Positions 1 to 4,689 of a DNA stretch of 6,166 nucleotides are shown here, piece after piece. The notes beneath the pieces are model-generated. The model was not told the DNA's origin, searched no databases, and was given only the letters and a program-made list of their open reading frames with translations. The position numbers and the translations under genes were made by a program. This DNA comes from Chloroflexota bacterium. GTDB taxonomy: Bacteria; Chloroflexota; Limnocylindria; QHBO01. How positions within the stretch are numbered: position 1 is the first letter of the stretch; each line of letters starts with the position of its first letter. The stretch spans positions 1-6,166 of the forward strand of contig JAHFBB010000063.1 of assembly GCA_023250255.1 (NCBI GenBank). The letters are read 5' to 3'.

Positions 1-43
1 TGTAGTCGGCCGCCTCGCGGCGACCTCGGGGGCTGCTGGGCAT
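1..43 (-). CDS. rpsR: 30S ribosomal protein S18, N-terminal fragment (runs off the window)
   Basis: Only the first 14 codons are in the window; they read MPSSPRGRREAADY. The Arg-rich start followed by an acidic/aromatic turn fits the disordered N-terminus of bacterial S18, which pairs with S6 on the 16S rRNA platform of the small subunit. The ATG at 43..41 has an AGGAG ribosome binding site about 10 bases upstream. It lies 20 bp after the ssb stop codon. Identification rests largely on gene order, since rpsF-ssb-rpsR is a very common bacterial arrangement, and so few residues cannot prove the family alone. It is presumably co-transcribed from the promoter ahead of rpsF. Confidence 0.8.
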   Translation of the reverse strand, partial: MPSSPRGRREAADY

Positions 44-63
44 GGTGCGTTATCTCCTGGTGC

Positions 64-525
64 TCAAAACGGGATGTCGTCGAGGTCGACGGTCGGCGAT
101 GCGACATCCGCATCGGGCGCACCGCGCGGCCGAGTCACGGGCGTTTCGCCGCTGCCGGATTCGTTGAAGCTGGTGAAGCCGCTTTCTTCGTCGCGACCAC
201 GCCGCTCAAGGTTCACCACTCGAGCCGACGACAGTTCCAGGCTCGTCCTGGTCTGACCGTCCTTGCCCTCGTATTCGCGCGCCCGGAGCGTGCCCTCGGC
301 GAACACCTTGTTGCCCTTGCGCAATTGCTCGGCAACCCGCTCTGCGGCTTGCTCCCAGACCGAAACCCGAACCCAGAGAGTTTCCTCGACCCATTCGCCA
401 TCGGCTCCCTTGCGGCTGTTATTGACCGCAACACGAAGCTCGGTGACGGCCTTTCCGCCGGGTGTGTAGCGCAACTCGGGGTCCGCTCCCAGGTTGCCGA
501 TGATCATCAGTCGATTGAGGCTCAT
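64..525 (-). CDS. ssb: single-stranded DNA-binding protein SSB
   Basis: Binds and protects single-stranded DNA during replication, recombination and repair, and recruits partner proteins through its C-terminal tip. The 153-residue protein shows the usual layout. An OB fold covers about residues 3-108, opening with NRLMIIGNLGADPELRYTP and carrying Trp51 and Trp57 in the strands that stack on DNA bases. A disordered Gly/Ser/Pro linker follows at about 109-146. The acidic-hydrophobic tip DLDDIPF (147-153) is the protein-docking peptide. Length is typical of bacterial SSB. The ATG start is supported by a GAGGAG ribosome binding site 9 bases upstream. It lies 23 bp after the rpsF stop and 20 bp before rpsR, so it is the middle gene of an operon. 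Nothing looks degraded. Confidence 0.97.
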   Translation of the reverse strand: MSLNRLMIIGNLGADPELRYTPGGKAVTELRVAVNNSRKGADGEWVEETLWVRVSVWEQAAERVAEQLRKGNKVFAEGTLRAREYEGKDGQTRTSLELSSARVVNLERRGRDEESGFTSFNESGSGETPVTRPRGAPDADVASPTVDLDDIPF

Positions 526-548
526 GTCTTGCTGCTCCTCGCTACCGC

Positions 549-977
549 TCAGGCCTCCACGGCCAGGGCCGCGGAATCCTCATCATCGTCGAAGGCGGCG
601 CCAACGATCTCATCGTCCACCGCGTCGACTGCGCCGCCGAGTTCGGTGATCTCGTCCGGTGGGGCCAGATCGGCCTCGGCCGTTCCGGCACGGACTTCGA
701 GGACGGTCACCAGGTGGCGGAGCAGTTCCTCGCTGATCAGCAGGCCTCGCTCGATCTCGCGAATGGCTGCCGGTTCGATGTCGAAATGGAGCAGGTAGTA
801 GCTCGCGTCGCGGTAGTGCTTGATGGGATAGGCCATCCGGCGCTTACCCCATGGCGAGATCTTGGTCAGGGTGCCGCCACCGTTCACCACGGCGCGGGTT
901 ACGCGCTCGACAGCCGATTGGAGTTCAGCGTCTTCCAGGTCGGGCCGGAGCAGGAGCATGAGTTCGTATCGGCGCAC
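549..977 (-). CDS. rpsF: 30S ribosomal protein S6
   Basis: Structural protein of the 30S subunit platform that heterodimerises with S18. The family signature is clear: the opening RRYELMLLLRPDL, the central WGKRRMAYPIKHYRDASYYLL (about residues 43-63) and LLRHLVTVLEVR (about 85-96). The ferredoxin-like core ends near residue 97. The rest, to residue 142, is a low-complexity acidic tail rich in Asp, Glu and Ala, so the protein is somewhat longer than core-only S6 proteins; acidic tails also occur in other S6 proteins. The start codon is GTG, with GGGAG about 11 bases upstream, and translation begins directly with the conserved RRYEL strand. First gene of the rpsF-ssb-rpsR operon, with a promoter at 1065-1093 giving a leader of roughly 80 nt that may hold an autoregulatory structure. 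Confidence 0.97.
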   Translation of the reverse strand: MRRYELMLLLRPDLEDAELQSAVERVTRAVVNGGGTLTKISPWGKRRMAYPIKHYRDASYYLLHFDIEPAAIREIERGLLISEELLRHLVTVLEVRAGTAEADLAPPDEITELGGAVDAVDDEIVGAAFDDDEDSAALAVEA

Positions 978-1003
978 AGCCGGTCGTTCTCCCTTCTATG
1001 GGG

Positions 1004-1028
1004 GTGCGGTGCTCACGAGTGGTGGCAC
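1004..1028 (-). promoter_or_regulatory. candidate S6:S18 autoregulatory leader hairpin
   Basis: In the rpsF leader RNA, a 7-bp hairpin can form at 1028-1009: GUGCCAC, loop CACUC, then GUG-A-GCAC with a single bulged A. A CCG triplet overlaps its 3' edge (1009-1007). Many bacteria control rpsF through an S6:S18-binding leader structure with a conserved CCG in a bulge, and placement here fits. The CCG is not clearly in the consensus position, so this is a candidate only. Confidence 0.25.
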
Positions 1029-1064
1029 AGCAGAAAGGGTTAAGAGGCCCCGAGGGCCGCCGGC

Positions 1065-1093
1065 AGTATAGGTTCCAGGGCACCCCCTCGCAA
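1065..1093 (-). promoter_or_regulatory. sigma-70-type promoter of rpsF-ssb-rpsR
   Basis: Reading on the minus strand, a -35 box TTGCGA (1093..1088, 4 of 6 consensus bases) and a -10 box TATACT (1070..1065, 5 of 6) are separated by exactly 17 bp. The start of transcription would fall near 1058, giving a leader of about 80 nt before the rpsF GTG. It is the best promoter match I found in the window and sits where the ribosomal protein operon needs one. Confidence 0.7.
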
Positions 1094-1116
1094 CGCGCAT
1101 GGAGTGCGTCTATCCT
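1088..1116 (+). promoter_or_regulatory. weak candidate promoter for the CpaE/ParA-like gene
   Basis: On the plus strand TCGCAA (1088-1093, 3 of 6 for -35) and TATCCT (1111-1116, 4 of 6 for -10) are 17 bp apart. The -35 hexamer is the same six base pairs used by the rpsF promoter on the other strand. Transcription would begin near 1123, just before the GGAGGG at 1132-1137. The hexamers are weak, so this is a suggestion only. Confidence 0.3.
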
Positions 1117-1129
1117 GTGCGCCCTCAAA

Positions 1130-2356
1130 TTGGAGGGCGAACCGATCGCCGCGAACCCCATCCTCCTCTGCGTTCCCGGCCCGGAGCTGCGGCTCCAGGT
1201 CGAAGAGTCGTTGGCCGCCTTGGGTTATGCCCCTCGGTCCACCAGCTCCGCCGCCGAGGCAACCGACGTTCTGCGCGATCACCGGTGGGACCTGTTGGTG
1301 CTCGACGGAGCGGCGGTTGGCAGCTCCATCGGCGTCCTCCGCGCCGCAAGCCGTGGGACGGTTCCCATCCTGGTCATTGCCCCGGCCGGCGATGTCGAAG
1401 CGCGCATCGCCTTCCTCGAGGCCGGTGCTGACGACGTCCTGGGCACCGGGTTTACCCGCCGGGAGCTCGAGGCTCGCGTGCAGGCGCTGCTCATTCGGTC
1501 AGGGAGATCCTCCACCGAAGATGCCGCGGCCGCACGCTCCGGCCAGATGGTCGCGGTCTTCTCGCCAAAGGGTGGGGCCGGCACGACCACGGTCGCGACC
1601 AACCTGGCACTGCTGCTGGCCACCCGTCCCAGCGCGACCCGCCCGTCCGGCTCCCGAGTCCTGATCGTCGACCTTGATCTCCAATTCGGCCAGGTCGCCA
1701 CCCATCTCAACCTGACTCCCCGCTTTGACCTGGCTGACTTGATCGCCGATGAGCAGGCGCTCGACGACCCGGATGCGACGGCGCCCTATGTCACGGTCCA
1801 CGGTTCTGGCCTGGCCGTGCTTGCGGGTCCGACGCACCCCGAAGCGGGCAGCCGCCTGACCATTGCCGATCTCGAAAAGGCCCTTGCGGCCTTTCGTGGG
1901 TCCTACGACTACCTCATTCTCGACTGCGGTAGCCGCATTGACCCGCTGATCAACTGGGCTCTCGAGCAGTCGGCCACCCACGTGCTGGTGGTAGCACCGG
2001 AACTGCCGGCGCTGCGAGCCATGCGCGAGTTCCTGTCCTATATCGATGAGACTCATCCGTTCCGTGGGCGACGCCTGTTCGTGGTGAACAACATCCAGGC
2101 GAAGCGGATGCTGAGCAATCGGGATATCGAAAGCATCTTGCTGGCTCGGATCGCCGCAGAAATTCCGTTCGAAGGCGGCGAGATGGTGCAGGCCGTGAAT
2201 CGCGGGGTGCCGCTGGTTCTAGCCAAGCCCGGCTCCCCGGCCGGGGCTGCCTTCGAAAAGGTCGCCAAGGTCGTTGCCGGCGGTGCGCCGGGTCGGGCAT
2301 CCGCACCACCCGATGCGGAGGGGAGCCGCGGCATTCTCGGATTCGGGCGTCGCTGA
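1130..2356 (+). CDS. CpaE/TadZ-like ParA-family ATPase with N-terminal pseudo-receiver domain
   Basis: Two-domain protein, 408 residues from the TTG used here. Residues about 8-125 resemble a response-regulator receiver. The beta-3 Asp is kept (DLLVLDG), but the acidic pair after beta-1 is replaced (ILLCVPGPE), and the Lys expected near ADDVLGTGF is missing, so phosphotransfer is unlikely. Residues about 140-390 form a ParA/MinD ATPase: deviant Walker A KGGAGTT (about 147-153), Walker A' DLD (181-183) and Walker B LILDCG with Asp265. This layout matches CpaE/TadZ, which positions pilus machinery at a cell site. No other pilus gene lies in the window. The start is uncertain. TTG at 1130 lacks a ribosome binding site, an ATC at 1145 sits 7 bases after GGAGGG, and the frame is open back to ATG 998, though that stretch has no family similarity. 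It diverges from rpsF. Confidence 0.88.
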   Translation: MEGEPIAANPILLCVPGPELRLQVEESLAALGYAPRSTSSAAEATDVLRDHRWDLLVLDGAAVGSSIGVLRAASRGTVPILVIAPAGDVEARIAFLEAGADDVLGTGFTRRELEARVQALLIRSGRSSTEDAAAARSGQMVAVFSPKGGAGTTTVATNLALLLATRPSATRPSGSRVLIVDLDLQFGQVATHLNLTPRFDLADLIADEQALDDPDATAPYVTVHGSGLAVLAGPTHPEAGSRLTIADLEKALAAFRGSYDYLILDCGSRIDPLINWALEQSATHVLVVAPELPALRAMREFLSYIDETHPFRGRRLFVVNNIQAKRMLSNRDIESILLARIAAEIPFEGGEMVQAVNRGVPLVLAKPGSPAGAAFEKVAKVVAGGAPGRASAPPDAEGSRGILGFGRR

Positions 2357-2358
2357 GA

Positions 2359-2443
2359 TGGTGCCGGAGGAGGGATTCGAACCCCCACGCCTTGTGAGCC
2401 GCCGGGTTTAAGCCGGCTGCGTCTGCCATTCCGCCACTCCGGC
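2359..2443 (-). tRNA. tRNA-Leu (anticodon UAA)
   Basis: Class II tRNA with encoded CCA. Acceptor arms GCCGGAG (2443..2437) and CTCCGGC (2369..2363) pair fully, followed by discriminator A at 2362 and CCA at 2361..2359. The anticodon stem GCCGG/CCGGC encloses loop CTTAAAC, giving UAA, which reads UUA/UUG. An extended variable arm and a GGGGG-TTCGAAT-CCCTC T-arm fit tRNA-Leu. No intron. The CCA ends 2 bp from the stop codon of the convergent ATPase gene. Confidence 0.96.
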
Positions 2444-2455
2444 GGGAGCGCTCCC
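2444..2455. repeat. 12-bp perfect palindrome abutting the tRNA-Leu 5' end
   Basis: GGGAGCGCTCCC is fully self-complementary and touches the first base of tRNA-Leu. A -10-like CACAAT (minus strand, 2462..2457) lies just upstream without a convincing -35. The palindrome may be part of the pre-tRNA leader removed by RNase P, or a protein-binding site; the sequence does not decide. Confidence 0.4.
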
Positions 2456-2510
2456 TATTGTGACCGGCGGCCAGAGTGCGCGCTTGATGCGGTCGAGCCC
2501 CGGTGGGGGC

Positions 2511-2540
2511 CGCGGGGGTCCGACGTCTCGGGCCCCCGCG
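2511..2540. repeat. strong GC hairpin between the SLH gene and tRNA-Leu
   Basis: Arms CGCGGGGGTCCGA (2511-2523) and TCGGGCCCCCGCG (2528-2540) form a 13-bp stem with one G-T wobble and a 4-base loop CGTC. It lies 33 bp after the stop codon of the minus-strand SLH gene. No T-run follows on either strand, so it is not a canonical intrinsic terminator; an mRNA 3'-end-stabilising or U-tract-poor terminator role is possible. The rest of 2456-2573 holds nothing I recognise apart from the -10-like site near the tRNA. Confidence 0.5.
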
Positions 2541-2573
2541 CTTCCCTATCGCACCTCGCGGTACATCACATTC

Positions 2574-3356
2574 CTACTTTTCCGGATGCGCCGGGAGAGG
2601 ACTGTCCCCGTCCGGCGCGATGATCGCCACACAGGAAAAGAGACTCGGTGGGTTGCCATCGCCGTTGAACGGGACGAACTCCACCATGACCGTGGCCTTG
2701 TTGACAGTGACCTCACTTCCGGGATCCGCAAACAGCTCGATCGAGTGCGCACCGGGGCAGGCAAGATATCCGCCCGAAGGACTGCACTCGACCTCGTCAA
2801 CATTGATTGTGCCTTCGAATTGAGCGTCGACGTAGAAGTCGGTTCCGGGTACCAGGTTGTTGTCGACCTGGAGATCACAGTAGCCGTAACTGTCCCCCGA
2901 GACCGTCGTATTGAAGATCGCGGCATGTCCCCAGATCAGGAACCAGCCACGGACCGGCGCGGTGATGGATGCAAACAACGACCCCGAGCCGCCGGGGGTT
3001 CCGACAAGGGTCTGGGTTGAGTTGTAGGCCACCCGGTTCAGCGACTGGGCGTCATAGCGGTCGACCGTGGTCGCGTTGGCCACCGGGGTCTTGTCGGCCG
3101 CCAGGGCGCCGAGGCGATTCATGAAGGCCGCCATCTGCTCGCGGGTGACATAGGCGCTCGGGCAATAGTTGCCCCCGCCGCAGCCCGAGGTGACCCCCGC
3201 GGCGACCAGGGCCGAGACATCGGCGTGGAAGATGTTCGAGTCGGGCACGTCGGGGAAGTTGTGAGACGCCAGGACCCCGATGGGGAAGGCGACCACCACG
3301 GCCACCACGGCCGAAATCAGGGCGATCCGAAGCGTCGATCGATTGGGGTGCGACAT
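2574..3356 (-). CDS. secreted protein with one SLH-like repeat and a beta-rich C-terminal domain
   Basis: 260 residues. Residues 1-30 are a signal peptide (basic start, hydrophobic run at about 11-29, probable cleavage after VLA before SHNF), so the protein is exported. Residues about 33-84 resemble a single S-layer homology repeat: FPDVPDSNIFHADVSALVAAGVTSGC, then YVTREQMAAFMNRL. SLH repeats commonly anchor proteins to cell-wall polymers, normally as three copies; here there is one. A stretch at about 95-112 (NATTVDRYDAQSLNRVAYN) resembles a short VDG-x-D-A-x-x-L linker motif seen in surface and tail-like proteins. The remainder (about 113-235) looks like a beta-sandwich with Cys160, Cys191 and Cys200; Cys59, Cys65 and Cys242 lie outside it. 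No catalytic motif is visible. The start is fixed by GGAGG 7 bases upstream. Function is unknown; a cell-surface role is an inference. Confidence 0.85.
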   Translation of the reverse strand: MSHPNRSTLRIALISAVVAVVVAFPIGVLASHNFPDVPDSNIFHADVSALVAAGVTSGCGGGNYCPSAYVTREQMAAFMNRLGALAADKTPVANATTVDRYDAQSLNRVAYNSTQTLVGTPGGSGSLFASITAPVRGWFLIWGHAAIFNTTVSGDSYGYCDLQVDNNLVPGTDFYVDAQFEGTINVDEVECSPSGGYLACPGAHSIELFADPGSEVTVNKATVMVEFVPFNGDGNPPSLFSCVAIIAPDGDSPLPAHPEK

Positions 3357-3368
3357 GCAATACCCTCC
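3357..3368 (-). promoter_or_regulatory. ribosome binding site fixing the SLH-protein start
   Basis: GGAGG (3368..3364) ends 7 bases before the ATG at 3356..3354. The open frame continues upstream, but that stretch reads through the tRNA-Cys gene and has no protein character. I see no clear promoter in the rest of 3369-3540, which holds only short GC-rich inverted repeats such as GGCCGTCGGCC. Confidence 0.75.
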
Positions 3369-3540
3369 ACCGAGCATGCGTGGGCACCGTGAGGGGGCCC
3401 AGTTTGGCGCCGCTCGGCCAATTCCCGGCCATCCTCGCACCACGCCATCCCATCGTCTAGTGTGTGCGGCCCGGACCGCGCGAGGCCCCCGATCGCCGGT
3501 CGGCCGTCGGCCAACAGGCCGGGAGTGGATTGGATTGGTT

Positions 3541-3614
3541 TGGAGGCGACGACGGGACTCGAACCCGTGTACGCGGTTTTGCAGACCGCTCCCTGGCCAC
3601 TCGGGCACGTCGCC
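3541..3614 (-). tRNA. tRNA-Cys (anticodon GCA)
   Basis: 74 nt including CCA. Acceptor GGCGACG pairs with CGTCGCC; the discriminator is U, the tRNA-Cys identity base, followed by encoded CCA (3543..3541). The anticodon stem GCGGT/ACCGC encloses CTGCAAA, giving GCA. T-arm ACGGG-TTCGAGT-CCCGT. Last gene of the Phe-Gly-Gln-Cys cluster, 15 bp after tRNA-Gln. Confidence 0.97.
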
Positions 3615-3629
3615 ACGCCTAGATCGCGC

Positions 3630-3704
3630 TGGCTGCCCCGCGAGGATTCGAACCTCGGTTCACGGATCCAAAGTCCGCTGTCCTGCCAGTTAGACGACGG
3701 GGCA
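3630..3704 (-). tRNA. tRNA-Gln (anticodon UUG)
   Basis: 75 nt with CCA encoded (3632..3630). Acceptor TGCCCCG pairs with CGGGGCA, discriminator G. The U1-A72 first pair and G73 agree with glutamine tRNAs. The anticodon stem GCGGA/TCCGT (one G-U pair) encloses CTTTGGA, giving UUG, which reads CAA and by wobble CAG. T-arm CGAGG-TTCGAAT-CCTCG. Third gene of the cluster; the 40-bp gap before it shows no terminator or clear promoter. Confidence 0.96.
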
Positions 3705-3744
3705 GTGGCCCCGTGAGGCTACCAGAGGGCGCAGGGCAAAGAAA

Positions 3745-3820
3745 TGGAGCGGAAGACGGGACTCGAACCCGCGACCCTCACCTTGGCAAGGTGATGCTCT
3801 ACCAACTGAGCCACTTCCGC
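3745..3820 (-). tRNA. tRNA-Gly (anticodon GCC)
   Basis: 76 nt including encoded CCA (3747..3745). Acceptor GCGGAAG pairs with CTTCCGC, discriminator U. The D-arm GCTC-AGTTGGTA-GAGC is standard. The anticodon stem TCACC/GGTGA encloses TTGCCAA, giving GCC, which reads GGC/GGU. T-arm GCGGG-TTCGAGT-CCCGT. It lies 24 bp after tRNA-Phe, so the two are surely one transcript. Confidence 0.97.
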
Positions 3821-3844
3821 CCGTAGCGCGCATGGTAGCGGGCT

Positions 3845-3920
3845 TGGTGCCGAGGGTCAGATTCGAACTGACGACACCCGCCTCTTCAGGGCGGTGCTCT
3901 ACCAACTGAGCTACCTCGGC
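3845..3920 (-). tRNA. tRNA-Phe (anticodon GAA)
   Basis: 76 nt including encoded CCA (3847..3845). Acceptor GCCGAGG pairs with CCTCGGC, discriminator A. D-arm GCTC-AGTTGGTA-GAGC. The anticodon stem CCGCC/GGCGG encloses CTGAAGA, giving GAA, which reads UUU/UUC. Position 37 is G instead of the A usual in bacterial tRNA-Phe. T-arm GTCAG-TTCGAAT-CTGAC. It is first in the cluster, and its 5' half overlaps an inverted repeat with the leader. Confidence 0.96.
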
Positions 3921-3940
3921 CCGCGTCGAGGGCCGAGGTA
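3912..3940. repeat. inverted repeat pairing the tRNA-Phe leader with the tRNA 5' end
   Basis: Perfect 11-bp arms TACCTCGGCCC (3912-3922) and GGGCCGAGGTA (3930-3940) are separated by 7 bases. The left arm contains tRNA-Phe positions 1-9 and the two bases before them; the right arm is in the leader. In the precursor RNA the leader could pair with the 5' acceptor strand in competition with the tRNA fold. There is no T-run beside it, so it is not an intrinsic terminator. Confidence 0.6.
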
Positions 3941-3960
3941 CACCGCCCATCGGTCCGCGC

Positions 3961-3996
3961 AAAAAAGGGCGCCCGGTGAGGATACCGAGCGCCCTT
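3961..3996 (-). terminator. intrinsic terminator of the membrane-protein gene
   Basis: On the minus strand the arms AAGGGCGCTCGG (3996..3985) and CCGGGCGCCCTT (3976..3965) form a 12-bp stem with one G-U pair around an 8-base loop, followed by a run of six T at 3966..3961 (the first two pair in the stem). It begins 19 bp after the stop codon of the upstream gene and separates it from the tRNA cluster. A clear rho-independent terminator. Confidence 0.92.
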
Positions 3997-4015
3997 GACG
4001 CGGGTCAACTGAGCC

Positions 4016-4654
4016 CTACTCGTCAACCCCTTCGAGCGGGCCGGCACCAGCCGGTCGGGTGATCGCCGGCGCCGTTCGCTCCGAGATCCCGCCGTCCACG
4101 CCTTCAAGGAATCCGCGGTCCGCGGGACGCCCGGTGACCGCATCAATCGAGGAAGCTGCTGCTCCGGCAGCCGCCGCGGCCGCACCGGCCGGGATGATCA
4201 GATCCTCGCCCTCGAGCAGGCCGCGTCCTGCGGGTCGCTCGTAGGTCGGGACCTGCCAGATGCCGCTGTCCGCGGGTGCGCCCGCCTGGCCGCTGATCAC
4301 CAGCGCCCCGGCCGAACCCATCGCGACCGAAGCCGCCAGGGCTCCCGCCAGGATGAGGTTGCGACGGAACCTCGCCGCATCGTCGGCGGTCGGGAAGCGA
4401 ACGCTGATCGCGTGACCGGTGGTGTCGTTGTCATCCAGTCGGAGCGTGAGCGCCACCGACGGGTCCAGGGCGTGCCCCTCGACGTCGGAGTCCGCGTCGC
4501 CCCGGTAGCCGAGGATGATGGGCAGCGGCTCGCCGGCTCGGCGCTCGAGCATCTCGCGAAGCCTGCGCGCGTCATCGGTCGTGCCAAACTCGATCGTCCC
4601 GCTCGGTCCCCCGTCGAACGAGAATAGTGTGCTCCCCGCCTGCATCCCGGTCAT
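4016..4654 (-). CDS. unknown single-pass membrane protein with three RPAxxGxLEGxD repeats
   Basis: I do not recognise this family. From the ATG at 4654 it has 212 residues; this start has AGGAGG 8 bases upstream, whereas the frame further upstream reads an Arg-rich stretch typical of non-coding GC-rich DNA. Residues 1-98 are soluble and hold two related segments: FGTTDDARRLREML (23-36) and FPTADDAARFRRNL (87-100). One hydrophobic helix spans about 99-121. With RFRRN on its N-side, the N-terminal half is predicted to be cytoplasmic and the C-terminal half outside. The tail carries RPAGRGLLEGED (140-151), RPADRGFLEGVD (176-187) and RPAGAGPLEGVD (200-211), with an Ala-rich stretch (157-167) between the first two. 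No cysteines and no catalytic motif are visible. It lies 100 bp downstream of htpX on the same strand and ends at a strong terminator, so it may belong to the lemA-htpX transcript. Any link in function is inference. Confidence 0.85.
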   Translation of the reverse strand: MTGMQAGSTLFSFDGGPSGTIEFGTTDDARRLREMLERRAGEPLPIILGYRGDADSDVEGHALDPSVALTLRLDDNDTTGHAISVRFPTADDAARFRRNLILAGALAASVAMGSAGALVISGQAGAPADSGIWQVPTYERPAGRGLLEGEDLIIPAGAAAAAAGAAASSIDAVTGRPADRGFLEGVDGGISERTAPAITRPAGAGPLEGVDE

Positions 4655-4668
4655 GGTTCCGTCCTCCT
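4655..4668 (-). promoter_or_regulatory. ribosome binding site fixing the membrane-protein start
   Basis: AGGAGG (4668..4663), within GAGGAGG, ends 8 bases before the ATG at 4654..4652. It is one of the best Shine-Dalgarno matches in the window and rejects the longer reading of this frame up to 4822, which would overlap the end of htpX. Confidence 0.8.
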
Positions 4669-4689
4669 CAAATTTGATGATTCCCCGCG

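Noticed and set aside
325..798. Plus-strand open frame across ssb and rpsF
   Set aside because: Ser/Ala/Arg-rich shadow of two certain minus-strand genes.
998..1129. N-terminal extension of the ATPase gene back to ATG 998
   Set aside because: The 44 extra residues lack family similarity, have no ribosome binding site and lie opposite the rpsF promoter and leader.
1499..2056. Minus-strand open frame of 185 codons opposite the ATPase
   Set aside because: Lies entirely antisense to conserved Walker motifs and has no supporting ribosome binding site or family likeness.
3357..3608. Upstream extension of the SLH protein
   Set aside because: It would be read through tRNA-Cys, while the signal peptide begins right after the GGAGG-supported ATG at 3356.
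3541..3920. Integration site or integrative element at the tRNA cluster
   Set aside because: No integrase, no direct repeat of a tRNA 3' end and no foreign-looking genes in the window.
3690..3962. Protein-like frames across the tRNA cluster (for example with EVAQLVEHRPEEAGVVSSNLTL)
   Set aside because: These are translations of tRNA-Phe and tRNA-Gly sequence, a familiar annotation artefact.
3934..3962. Promoter for the tRNA cluster (TTGCGC at 3962..3957 with TACCTC at 3940..3935)
   Set aside because: The -10 matches only 2 of 6 bases; too weak to list as a feature, though some promoter must lie close by.
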